A DNA stretch of 64,000 nucleotides from Allacma fusca (lineage: Eukaryota; Arthropoda; Collembola; Symphypleona; Sminthuridae). How positions within the stretch are numbered: the first letter of the stretch is position 1; each line of letters starts with the position of its first letter. Positions 46,564 to 57,671 of this stretch are shown here, piece after piece. The notes beneath the pieces are model-generated. The model was not told where the DNA came from and did no database searches. It saw nothing but the letters and a program-made list of their open reading frames with translations. Position numbers and translations under genes: made by a program. The stretch is taken from NCBI GenBank assembly GCA_947179485.1, contig OX359245.1, positions 33,901,067 to 33,965,066 on the forward strand, in the 5' to 3' direction.

Positions 46564-47456
46564 AAAAATTGTAACCCTTATAAGTACTACATTCGAATGA
46601 AATAAATTTTATTAAATTATACTCGGGGTCATCTTTAAATTAGAACCAAATTTACCCGTTACTTTTGATTCTGTTATACTATTTATTATCTATTACTTTA
46701 TTTTCCATGCTAACTTGAATGTTATCCTTTGAAATGTCATCCTTTCAAAGGGCTACACATTTAAGCATCCCTTGAGAATTCAGTTCAAATATTTTCAACC
46801 TGAATGACAATAACCATCAACAGACTGCGTGTACCATTAGTTAAATAGCGTTAAATGATATTTGTTCCATCATTTGACAGGACTATATTCCGATCTTGAG
46901 TGACACCTGTCAGTGCCTGTATGATCTTGCTTAAATTTTTATTCAGCTGCTTGAGAACCACAATTGCACGGATAAATCAATTATAGTTTATTTTCCTCAC
47001 ATTTGTCAAAATTTAAGAATAATTACATGTTAAGTAGACGGCACACATGCAGGATAGACTGTGTTGTGTCAAATGCTAAAATATATTCAAACAAAATAAA
47101 TCAATAAAATTATGCAAGCACCAACTGTTTTTGTTTCATCTTCGTACCTTCTGCAGAGCCAGGATGACGTTTGCAACGAAAGGAAATTGGATTGATCCAT
47201 TTACTATTTACCTTTGCCAGTAAATTTCAGGTTGCACGTGAAATATAATAATTTGATCCGAATTAGGCAAGCCCTGTAAATCATGGATCATCACTTGCAT
47301 TTAGCGTCGAATATTGCAAGATTGGCTTTAAAACGATAGATTTGCAAAATAATCGGCCAGTTATTTGTTGGATGTTTGCAAGCAGCAATTAAAATTAATT
47401 TAAGTTCAAAAGAATAAAATACGAAACTTGACTCTTCCATTTAATTCCATGTAAAG
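46564..47456. other. Intergenic, no gene seen
   Basis: 3' flank of the CAP pseudogene and 5' flank of trehalase; AT-rich without recognisable exons. Confidence 0.45.
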
Positions 47457-49867
47457 ATGAGGTGCAAACTATTTATTACTGCAATTCTTATTGTGGTTGT
47501 TCATGGAAACGATGAGAGATTGCCTTGCGACAGGTAATTTATTCTTTGATCATTTTTGGAACTTTGTGGTTTTTCAAGGTACATATATTTTATGCATGAA
47601 AGTGTTTCTTATTGCCCCATAGTGACATCTACTGTTATGGCGACCTCCTACACACTGTGCAGGAAGCGAAAATTTTTGATGATGACACAGATTCGAAAAC
47701 CTTTGTAGACATGCCCTTAAAATATGAGCCCGACATAGTGAAGGAAAATTTTAGAACCCTGGTGAGCAATTACGGGCGAAACCCTCCAAGAGATCAGATT
47801 CGTAAGTTTGTTGATAACAATTTCCGTCCGGCAGGCTCGGACTTTGAAGAATGGATTCCGGAGGATTGGAAATCCTGCCCATTATTTCTGAACAAAATCC
47901 GCGATCCAAATTTACAAAAATTTGCCAAAGAATTGAATTCGTTTTGGAGACGCTTGGGCCGTCGGATTATCTCTGATGTCCAAACCAGACCGGAAATGTA
48001 CTCAATGATTTACGTCAATAATCCAGTTATAGTGCCAGGGGGTCGGTTTAGAGAATTTTACTATTGGGATCAGTACTGGATCCTCAAAGGGCTCTTGCAT
48101 TGTGAAATGACCTCATCAGTGAGAGGGATGCTGGAGAATTTTATTCAAATGGTTCAAGAATTTGGGTACATTCCAAACGGCGGCCGGATTTACTACGCAA
48201 GATCCCAACCTCCCCTACTCATCCCAATGGTTAATGATTATCTTGATCATACCAAAAATTTTACGTTTCTTGAAAAAAATATAGCTTCGCTAGATAAGGA
48301 ATTTGAGTTTTGGAGGAGGAACCGAAACTACACCCTGGACCTCAACGGGGAAACGCATACAGTAATTAGGTATAACGTGGAACGGGATCTTCCTCGGCCA
48401 GAGTCTTATGTGTGAGTTTATTTTTAAGATTTTTAATTTTTAGGATTTCGAATACAAATGTATAAACCAGGTATATAGTAGTGTAGCTCTAACATTAAGG
48501 ACAATTTTATATTCCCATATAATTTTTAGTGAAGACTACGAGCTTGTTTCAAAAATTCAAAGTCCGAATGAGAGAACTGAGCTCTATGAAAATTTGAAAA
48601 CTGCTGCTGAGTCAGGCATTGATTTCTCCTACAGGTGGTTTCTCCCAAAAGATGCCTCAGGTATAACGTTATGGATGAATTATAATGTAAGTGCTTTTAT
48701 CTAGGCGCTTGCTACAGGTACAGGTTAAGATAATTCTTACTATTGAATTTCTCACTTATAAGTGCAGCAGCGTTTTTACATACACCATTGATTATTAAAT
48801 TACCCCACTATAAATTTTCCTCATTATAGAAAAAAATTTATTACTCAAATTGTGATCCTTTTAGCTGTGTTTTTAGGTAAAATATTCTTATTTTTTAATT
48901 TAATTTCCAGAGGTAGGGACATTAAAAGATACCAAAGCCCGGAACGTAATTCCTATTGATCTGAACGTTCTTTTTCTTAGGAACGCCAAAATCATGCAAA
49001 AGTTTCATGCTCAGGTAAAATTTTCATATCATTGCAAATTATTGAAAAACTCCAAGCAAAATATTACGAGACTTAAATATGTTACATCAGTCTTAATCCT
49101 GAATAATTGTCAAAATGCTTATGAAAGATATTATCCAAAATCTTGAACGTAATGTAATAAAAAATTGCTGATACAAATTTAAATTTGAAGCTTGGAAACA
49201 CGCAAAAGGCAAAGTCATATCGGGATATTGCAAGAACTTGGGAGGTCACGATAAATGCAGTTTTCTGGAATGAGACAATGGGTTCATGGTTTGATTACAT
49301 AACGATAGAGGGCCGTCGGGGTCACAAGACCGAGTTCTTCCCAGGTAATATCCTCCCACTCATTTTGGGGATTCCTTCCATGACCAGCAAAACAGCGAAA
49401 GTATTGGCTTACCTTGAAAGTGAGAAAGTACTGTCCTTTGATGGTGGGATCCCTTCATCCTTAAAGCGAACTCAACAACAATGGGACTTCCCCAATGCCT
49501 GGGCTCCTCACAACCACTGGTTCATCGAGTCTTTGGAAGCAACGGGTGACCCTGATGCCAGAAGGATTGCGGCCGAGACAGCTCAGAAATGGATTTCAAA
49601 TAATTTTCTGACCTACAGGACTCACAACAATACAATGTTTGAAAAGGTATAAATTTAAAACTGCAAGGACTTTAGACAATGAGTAAACACATTATTTGAG
49701 ATTCGTCCCTTTTATTTTAGTATGACGCAGCTCAACCAGGGACTTATGGTGGGGGCGGGGAGTACGCGATCGTCGTGGGATTTGGTTGGTCAAACGGAGT
49801 TGTCCTTGACTTGCTTGATAAATATGGTTCTACTTTAACTGCACCTCCTATTTCAACTTCTGCCTAA
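47457..49867 (+). CDS. Trehalase (GH37), 6 exons
   Basis: Hydrolyses trehalose to two glucoses. Exons 47457..47533, 47623..48411, 48530..48660, 48911..49014, 49191..49646 and 49721..49867 join in frame to give 567 aa, the usual length. A signal peptide lies at about 1-17. Signature 1 is [15 protein letters not shown] (about 162). The catalytic acid region is ESGIDFS (Asp about 320; usual Trp replaced by Ile). Signature 2 is [11 protein letters not shown] (about 464), and the catalytic-base region GGGGEY has Glu about 533. The C-terminus ends shortly after GFGWSNGV with no TM anchor or GPI signal, so it is probably the soluble secreted form. AATAAA overlaps the stop codon (49866). Confidence 0.93.
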
Positions 49868-50906
49868 TAAAATTTTATTAGACATGCGCACTATCCCTTT
49901 GAAGGCAATATGTGTCGTACGTACTTCAAACAATTTGAAATTATTTAAAATATGCTTATCATTTAGGATCATTTTGTACAGTAGTGTAGTATTTGTATAT
50001 TTTGCTCTTGATGCAATTATGCTCACACCCAATGGCTGTTGAATTATTTATGTAAAGGGATGTATTTGAGAAAACTGAAATGTGAGATAAGAATCCATTA
50101 ATAAAATTAAATGTCGTTATTCTTCATATGTTTAGCCACCCTCGTCAAGTTCTTTAGTACGTTTCTTTTATACGTTGTTCGGGATCAATTGTAGACTATT
50201 TTCTATACATGCAACGTTTCCCTTACCTGATGTAAAACACAATTTTACTTGTAGAAAGGTCCCGTAAACCACTGAATGTATTAACAAACTGTTGTATTTT
50301 TAATGGGAAAAAGTAATATCCAAGCTATTTCCAAAATTCTTTGGCAAAGAAAATTAAAATATGTTTGTTGGCATCTGGATTATTTTAGGCGGTAGATCAT
50401 TGCAATCTGAACAGGCGGATTACACAAATTTGTGACCCATTGTCGTTTGTAGTTATGTGTGGGTAGGTGATGAGAACTTCACACAAATATTTGGTAGAAT
50501 TGGTTTCATAAATTTAATTGAGTTCTAAAAATTGTTGGATGCGATATTAAGTTATTACAATTAAGATTTACTCATTTTTAAAAATGATTTTCAAAATTCA
50601 TTGGTAATTCTTCATTCATTTAAAAAGCATGTCATTATGAAAATTAAAAGGGGCTCTAATAAACAAACTACATAATATGTAGAGGCTGCTAAGGTACAGA
50701 ATACATACAGTGTGACTTGCTTATTAGAGCATCCCAACATGTCCGTTTTACTTTTCATAATGAAATGGTCATCAAGAAATCAATTATCGTTGTGGATTGT
50801 GGTATGAGCGATTCTTTTTACTATTTTGAGAAGGCGCTATTTTAGTTCTGTTAAAGCTATAGCGTGAACTGTAATAATTATTACTACAAATAGGAGCTCA
50901 AAGGAA
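49868..50906. other. Intergenic between trehalase and minus-strand gene
   Basis: Convergent 3' flanks; no gene seen. Confidence 0.45.
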
Positions 50907-52518
50907 TTACAGGTTATTAAATCTCCCGTAGTAAATTTTAAAAACACTCGATAAATAAAAATGATAGTAAATAAAATCAGGTCTTGTACATGTGACATTT
51001 TTGTACACAAAATGCAGCTCCATATTAAATTCAAGGTGTTCATTTGGGTCGGAGGAGGACGGTGGGTATATTCTTGCCCAATCATCGACCTTGGATTTAC
51101 TTATTGGAAAAATGTTGAATGACTCGTTTCCAGGTCCATTAAGCTCTAATGGAACGGCGTAACAGGGAACGTCTCCCCATTTTTTATCGAGGGATTTGTA
51201 AAATTCCATTTCTTTCACGTTTACAGTTTTTGGAGTCACTGCGAGACCAACTTGATCAATCCAATTGAGAATGTATTCAATCCTATTGTTAGGTCCTAAG
51301 CCGTAACGAATACTTTTTGAGCCTATCGTTCTGAAGACTAATTGATTGTCAATTGTGAAACCTCCAAACTGAACTAAGTCGGGGAAGTAGGAACTTGAAT
51401 TTGGATCTTTAACGACATGCCCTTTTAAGTCTTCTATGAATCTTCCATTGATAAATTCGTCTTCAAGGCAAGGCCCCATTGACTCAACTTGTTTCAACAT
51501 TTCTATAGTTTCGTGTGAATTGCCACTTCTTCCATAAATAGCCAATGACAGGCCTTTGCAATCTTCTTCTTCGAACAATCTTATGCAAGTGCCAAACGTT
51601 TCTGCCGATTCAACAGTTGCGACGTCATATATGGGATAACAGCCGTGATTTTCATGCTCATGTATTTTCTGTCCAGAGTGATAATCCATGGAATCCCCTG
51701 ATAATAGTTATTAAAATGTAATAATTTTATTCTACAGTTCAACTTACCTCGTATGTAATACCTATAATATTAATGCCAAGTTACCCAATCCGACATTTCA
51801 TACTATCAGTTATGTGGTTTCAAACAGGATATAATTATATAAATATAAAAATTTTAAAACTTCCACAATTATTTCTGCCTTAGTCCGTATTTTTGAAAAT
51901 GTTTTGAGGCGCTCGGTATATAGTTAAAATTCTCTAACAACCTATTGGCTAATGTCTGAAGAAATAACAGCTTCTGCAAGAACTTACCAGTCAAGTTTTT
52001 ACCCTCAAATAGCCGAACCATGGGGTTCCTAACCATTCCTGTGAAAAAATTCGAAAACATTTGTAGTATTTTAAAATTTGAGAGTTTTTACATGCGAGAC
52101 TCAAAACTTATTTTCCAATTGAAATACATAGTCTGAGTGATTCAAAAACGTGTTCGATTGAAGCAAATATTAGTTTCTTAGGACAAAAACCTTAAAATTT
52201 TGTTTTCGCTTTTAAGGGTTCCATAAAACAAAATATAGAACTTATCAATTACAATCTTAAATGTATAAACGTAGGTGCAATAAATGAATAAAAAAAATCT
52301 GTTTTGTCTACCTTGAATTAGAGTATTTAAAAGAAACGGTTGTGTAACGTTTTCCTTGAACACTTTGTCTCTCATGAGAGTTACTGATATATGTTTGCAG
52401 CTACTCCAATTGACAGCTGGACTGTATCGGTTGACGCTTTTAAGGGATGTATGGCTGGAGAAGGAAGTTTTGGACATTAATCTGTTCAGATTTTGAGTTA
52501 GGTTGATTGTGACAGTTC
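50907..52518 (-). CDS. Crystallin-like / non-specific endonuclease-like protein 1 (5' incomplete)
   Basis: Minus-strand exons 52518..52312, 52038..51988 and 51697..50907 share phase 1 borders (GAACTG..CAAG|GTAGAC; GAATGG..ACTG|GTAAGT; CAG|GGGATTCC). The second exon encodes VRLFEGKNLTG and the third starts with a similar CIRLFEEEDCKGLSLAIYG, resembling beta/gamma-crystallin-type repeats. The C-terminal part ends with PLELNGPGNESFNIFP, which resembles the DNA/RNA non-specific endonuclease fold (G-H-h-h...GG...N-h-F-P). The catalytic-type His is replaced (VPCYAVP instead of VLGHAIP in the paralogue), so this copy may be inactive as a nuclease. The signal-peptide exon was not found. Confidence 0.5.
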
Positions 52519-54182
52519 CTGAAAAATACCAGTAATTTTGGATGAACAATTAGCATGGATTTGGATAGAGTTAGTTTTTTGTCGATGGGAGTTGATTTTT
52601 TTAAACAAAACTTATGTAAATCTTTTATGTTCTGAAAGCAAAAAACGCTGTGGTCCACAGGGGCAGTTATTTGTTAGGAGTGAGGGGAGTGGGTGCTTGG
52701 GTTGAGTAACCAGGTTTACATACTTAACCAAAGAGCTCCCTGATTGTCAAGCTTTCATTAAAAAGTTCCTTGCTTAAGTACTTTTACTTATACATAAATT
52801 GCGATCGTCAAAATAACTGTAGATCACTTGAAGTAGTTCTTCATCTAAGATGTAAACGATCGTTCTATTGGTCTATCATAGACAATTGGATTAGTATGAG
52901 ATATTATCGGCTGCACTGTGTATTGTACAGTGTGATTGGCTTGACGCTATGCTGGGGAGTGTGAAAGCTTAGCCTAGACATCTTTCTTCGCCGTACGATT
53001 GGCTTGTGGAGCTGTTCGAAATTACCATGAAACTTCATTGGCTTTGAGTTATACAGCGGAGTTTAAAAGCCTTGGAAGAGGCGGAGCTTCGACAGAATCT
53101 ACAGCTACAGCTGGACAAATATAACGAGCACTGCACAGTCAGCAATTGCGGGCTTAGCGAGGCATCTATAAATAGGGAAGGCAGTAAATAGTTGTAAGGA
53201 ATAAGCTAGGTGTACAGTGCTATGGTCATTGATACATCTAAAACGCGCGAATATTTGATTCTTACCATCACTTACGCGGACACTATCATCAGTATCATCC
53301 ACTCTTTCAACTTAGAAGAGAGGACGAGCAGCGTAGCCACCGCCTGCGTCGGTGGAAGCAGGCTACGTTATGCATTGGGAGAGGACGCGACAATTCTAGC
53401 TGAAGCCAAAGCGTGCTGCGTGCCGTGTGCTCTCTCATTGCATTACATATACATAGCATGCTACATGCCATAAAAGCGCTTTATGGCAATGTGTACTCGC
53501 AACCTAAAAAGCGCGTTTAGAGAGAGCGAAGATTTAAAAATGCCTCACCTCTTCCATTGTCAACATCTTCGAATTATAGTATTCTGATAAGGGATAATTG
53601 TTAAAGAACTTTTCATTAATTTCTAATGAAATATTTAAACAACTAAAAGATATACATTCACAGAATGGCATCAAATGTTTAGGTGCAAAGTTAAAGCTTG
53701 CTTGATTGTAAGGAAAAACTGGTTATGAGTAGCACTGCAGACATCATAGACTGTGATGATTTGTCAATAAATAAAGTACTTCGTTTGAATTTGAACGTCT
53801 TTGAATAATTTCAATTTCGCAATCCTGCCCTTAGTTAGTGCTGAATCAAAAAACTTTGTATTTGCAGAATGAAATTAATTGAGAAATCCTAAATTACTAT
53901 AAATTGAAAGTAGATTTCATCGTCGCACTGATAGTTGCTTCAAAAGGAAGAGTGAATGGTTCGTGGGAACCAGCAGACGTCATAAGGACTTACCTACACG
54001 GAAGCAGGCCACTTAATAAATTAATTACACGGAGGTCCCTTATGGGCTTAATTAACTACATGCAGGCCACTTAAGGAATTAATGACAGGGAGGCCACTCA
54101 TGGAGTGAAAACAGGGAGGCCACATAAGAACTTAACTTGCGCCCTCCTTGCTTAAATCCAACCCGTCATTTACTTTTAAATA
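52519..54182. other. Intergenic with unusually GC-rich stretch and small repeats
   Basis: About 53000-53530 is richer in GC than its surroundings. It has a TATAAATA at 53167, an inverted repeat GCGTAGCCACCG...CGGTGG...GGCTACG around 53330-53370, and a GCCATAAAAGCGCTTTATGGC hairpin near 53467. About 53998-54130 holds four or five ~37-bp units built on 'aggaggccacttaNgNaNttaat'. The 87-aa ORF at 53210 has no recognisable domain. Confidence 0.45.
53998..54130. repeat. Short tandem repeat, ~37-bp degenerate units
   Basis: GGCCACTTAATAAATTAATTACACGGAGG, then GGCCACTTAAGGAATTAATGACAGGGAGG and further variants in the same orientation. Confidence 0.6.
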
Positions 54183-55048
54183 CTAATTTTTGTAGTGGTC
54201 AAATTGTCGGATACCTTTGTATTCGGATACCGGAATCGCTTGTCTGTAAGGTTTGTCACGCTTCATATTTGTATAGTGTTCGTTAATAATTCGGCCATAT
54301 TTTGTATTGAGACCATAGTCTCCTATCTTTATTGAGTAATAAAAGTACAGTGGTCTAGTTTTTTCCTCGTTCTCGTATTCAAACTGTAGACTAAACGCAA
54401 GGTTTTCTTCGTCGTCCCATTCAGTATGTAATAAAATGTCCTCCCAAGTATTCAAAGCGAGCTGATTTGCCGGGAAAATGTTAAATACTTCATTTGCTGG
54501 TCCGCCAATAGTGATTGGAATTGCATGCCCGAGAACGTCACCATCTTCTTTTTCTAAAGATATATCAAAATCCATTTCCTCGACACTAGCTGCTGGATCC
54601 AAAGGAGAATATCTTGGCCCAGCTACAATGATTTCCGTTCTATTTCTCGGCCCCAATAAATATGCAACCCTCAATCCTCCAAAGACATTAGAATGTCCCA
54701 ATTCAATATCAGGATTAAACATCGTAGAAAGATCTGGTTGAAAACTCCTCATCTCTGGGTTCTTAATTACAAAATCAGGCATTGATTCATTCAAAAAACT
54801 TCGCGAGAACTCATTTTCCAGACATGGACCAATTGACTGAAATTTGACGTGACGAGGAGCTTCTAGTCGGTGAGAATTTGAACAACCGGGGTAAATTGCC
54901 ATTGACCAACCTTTGCAATAATCCTTTTCAAACAAACGGACGCATTTTCCAAAAGTGAAAACGGAATTTACTCTTCTTTGTAATTTGATTAGATTAGTGC
55001 ACATTCCCAGACGTTCACTCCGTAGGAAGTGGTAGTCTTCAAATTCAC
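54183..55048 (-). CDS. Crystallin-like / non-specific endonuclease-like protein 2 (5' incomplete)
   Basis: Main exon 55048..54183 follows a TTTTCAG acceptor and encodes about 288 aa, starting GEFEDYHFLRSE in phase 1 as in paralogue 1. It has CVRLFEKDYCKGWSMAIYPG and SIGPCLENEF blocks shared with that gene. The C-terminal motif GDVLGHAIPITIGGPANEVFNIFPANQLALNTW fits the G-H...GG...N-h-F-P...N pattern of DNA/RNA non-specific endonucleases, with the His kept. A candidate upstream exon ending at 55182 (minus, donor GTAAAT) encodes a Pro-rich stretch. Function as a secreted nuclease is inference. The long acidic and aromatic tail after the motif is unlike typical nucleases. Confidence 0.5.
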
Positions 55049-55079
55049 CTGAAAAAATGGCCAAAATACTAGTTATCAA

Positions 55080-55901
55080 ATAATCTCAATGCTTCAATGC
55101 AATTGTAGCCCTGAGGGCAGTGAGCAGGGCAGCAAATGTGAGGGCAGTTTATGATCGATTTAATTATAATGAAATATTTACCCCAATGGTCCTGGAATTG
55201 GAATAGTCTCGCTCTGGGGTTGACCAAAACATCTATAAAAAATCATTTCTCAATTTAACATTTCTGTAATATATTTTTGTTCAGAGTGTTTACAATGTAC
55301 GGAACAACATTTGTTTCAGTGACGCAACTTTGGATTTAAGTTTAGTGAATATGTATGTATACTTGATCATTAAATACTTGGTCGAATGATCTAGTTTAGA
55401 ATAAAGTGTTGATTGACATCGTGCTTGGGAAACGCTTTCAGATTTAGCTCAATTTTGGAGTGACGTTTTGATTTCAGGGTTCATTTTCAGGATGCTAATA
55501 TAGGGTTCATGCTGCTAGTGTGCAAACCTGAATTATTTGCCGGTACGGGAAGCAGAATAGGAAGGTCAATTCTTACAGAGAAAAACAGATTTATGGTAAA
55601 CTAAAGGAGCATACTTTTTTCCAATATTTGTAAGGACATCTGCTCGCTCCCTCGCGTTCTCTAGTCCTGCCGCTCTAGAGCTGTCCTATGTTACTCGCTA
55701 CAGTGATTTTCCAATATAGAGGTTCCGGAAGGGATGACAAAATGTCTGCCCATGTATGGGGATGCCACTATATCTTACTAAAAGTGAATGTGATACTAGG
55801 GAAAATTTAAACATGCCAATATAAAGGGAATGCTATCTAACAGGAAACCATTCACTGTACCTTCTTTTACGAATAAGTCCAACCGGGCAGTAGGTACAGA
55901 C
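55080..55901. other. 5' region of the minus-strand gene, no further exon fixed
   Basis: May include a small exon at about 55182..55238 (minus) and the unfound leader exon. Confidence 0.35.
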
Positions 55902-56681
55902 TAGTGCTGTCCATGGGAACAGGAGACACCCAGGTTTTTGGGAACAGAAGCAGGAATGGGTGCGTACGGGAACTCGAATTTTGTTGCCAAAACACTTTGA
56001 GAACGTTTGGTTACATAAAAACCAATCCCGAAATATGGGAACAAAAGCGGGTTTGGGAACAGGAACAACACGTGTACCTGCCGGGTATTCACATGAAGTT
56101 TATAATATAAAAATATCTCACACACAAAATAAAATTTTAAAAGTACCTCGCAACATATCAAATAAGTCACTCTTTCGCACACTGTTATTTTACAAGCGAA
56201 CCACGTGCAAATATGGAATTCTCTGTAACTTATACCCAAAATTGTAGCTCAGAAAACTCCAGCGTGCCCTTTTCCGTATTAGTTCAGCAAAAGAATAATG
56301 AAGGTGCTACTTGTCATAGATAATTTCAGTTACTACTGTACTTGGCGTTGCGGTAATTAATCTAGTGACTGTTTCTGATTAATCATTTCAATTCGAGTAG
56401 CTAAGGGTATTGGAGATGGTGTGCTGTTATTTATTTGTAATAAAGTCGTTCTGATATTTGGTTTTTTAAAGCGATGCATAAATTGAGTTACCTTGGGCAC
56501 ACATGTGTAAGTTGTACTTTCATTTTAGTACTTTCGGGAACGGGAACAGGAACAGGTCCAGGAACTTCGAATTGGTACCCATTTTTATGGGAACGGGATA
56601 ATTGCTTTAGTTCCTGAAAAAATAGGTTTAGGTACAGGAACAGGTATGGGTGCCAATTTTCCGTTCCCATAGACAGCACAA
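55902..56681. mobile_element. 780-bp hAT-type MITE, GGGAAC-rich relative of the 843-bp family
   Basis: The ends TAGTGCTGTCCATGGGAAC and the inverse of the right end (TTGTGCTGTCTATGGGAAC) are inverted repeats. The flanks GTACAGAC (55894..55901) and GTACAGAT (56682..56689) match at 7 of 8, consistent with an older hAT duplication. Both ends hold GGGAACAGGAAC words. Related in design to the 843-bp MITEs but with a different terminal heptamer. Confidence 0.8.
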
Positions 56682-56862
56682 GTACAGATAGATTCGAGAG
56701 TTTTGTGCCAGCCATTCACATGATCTGAACTTGTTTGTGAATAAATTAACTCGAGCATGTAGACGTCTGTACCCACTGCTTATTGTTGGCATCCAGATTC
56801 CCTCCCGTAGTTCTCCTTTAACTACGGTCAACAAGAACGGTGTACTGGTGCACAGCAGCGGT

Positions 56863-57055
56863 CGGATTTTTGTAGGAAGACGAGAAGATTCTTCCCAGGG
56901 AAAAAATATTTCTGGCAGGGAAAATCTCAACTGGAAGGGACTTATTTTTAGGGACAGGGATTTTTGGCTTGATGGGCTGAATTTGGCAGGGATTTTCAAA
57001 TTTGTGGACGGGTTTCAGGGAAATTTGTTAAGTAAACAGGGATTTTTGGCTTGAT
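56863..57055. repeat. CAGGGATTTT-type dispersed repeat, second copy
   Basis: GTCGGATTTTTGTAGGAAGACGAGAAGATTCTTCCCAGGG and following CAGGGATTTT variants align with 31735..31950. Confidence 0.6.
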
Positions 57056-57063
57056 TGGCTGCA

Positions 57064-57152
57064 AGGCTTCCATCCGATCGGATGATCCTCGGATATCCGA
57101 AATTCGGATCGGATACGTACCCGTTATCCGGTCATTGGATTCGGAAACGACT
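57064..57152. repeat. ATCCGA/TCGGAT word array
   Basis: Repeated TCCGATCGGATGATCCTCGGATATCCGAAATTCGGATCGGATAC words. Similar in style to the subterminal word arrays of the hAT MITEs; the second end of any element was not found. Confidence 0.45.
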
Positions 57153-57311
57153 ATTGAAAGAAAGAGACTGAAAAGAAGTAGTACTTCCCCGATATCAGTT
57201 CTAAGACTGAAGATTTATTTTCAAATAAACATATATTTATACCAGTTACAGGAATGCCTTTTCTTACAACATAACAATGCCCAAATGTCATATTTCCAAT
57301 AATAATAACAA

Positions 57312-57593
57312 TGTAGGACACAACATGTTTTGACAGTCGATTCCTGAAAACATTAGAAAGGTTGAAACTGTATAATAACAGCTTCCGGATTTCACACTTA
57401 CTTGTGAAATCCCTTTTAACTCTTTACTTGAACTATGTGCTGTGTTGGCACTTGTGTACAAGTGCTGATGTCCGGTCGAGGCCGAACATCTTACAATAAC
57501 ACGCACTAACTATAAACAATGTATTAATATTACTTGCTAACATTACTACTATAGAAAGTGCATTGATATACATTTCAATCATGCCTTTCAACA
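57312..57593 (-). repeat. Candidate 3' LTR of the copia-env element
   Basis: On the minus strand a polypurine tract AAGGAGGG is followed directly by TGTTGAAAGG, and a TG...CA segment of 282 bp ends GTCCTACA. It lies about 80 bp downstream of the env stop. The matching LTR lies outside the window, so neither identity nor the target duplication can be checked here. Confidence 0.5.
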
Positions 57594-57671
57594 CCCTCCT
57601 TAATGTGAGCTGAAATAAAATAATTGTTTAAACCCAGAATTAAATAAGTACACATAATTATAAAGTAATTC

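Noticed and set aside
47612..49652. Two separate partial trehalase genes
   Set aside because: Intervening exons at 48530..48660 and 48911..49014 connect them in frame, completing one standard-length trehalase.
53325..53375. tRNA-like fold
   Set aside because: Inverted repeat present, but no cloverleaf arms, anticodon loop or TTC box recognised.
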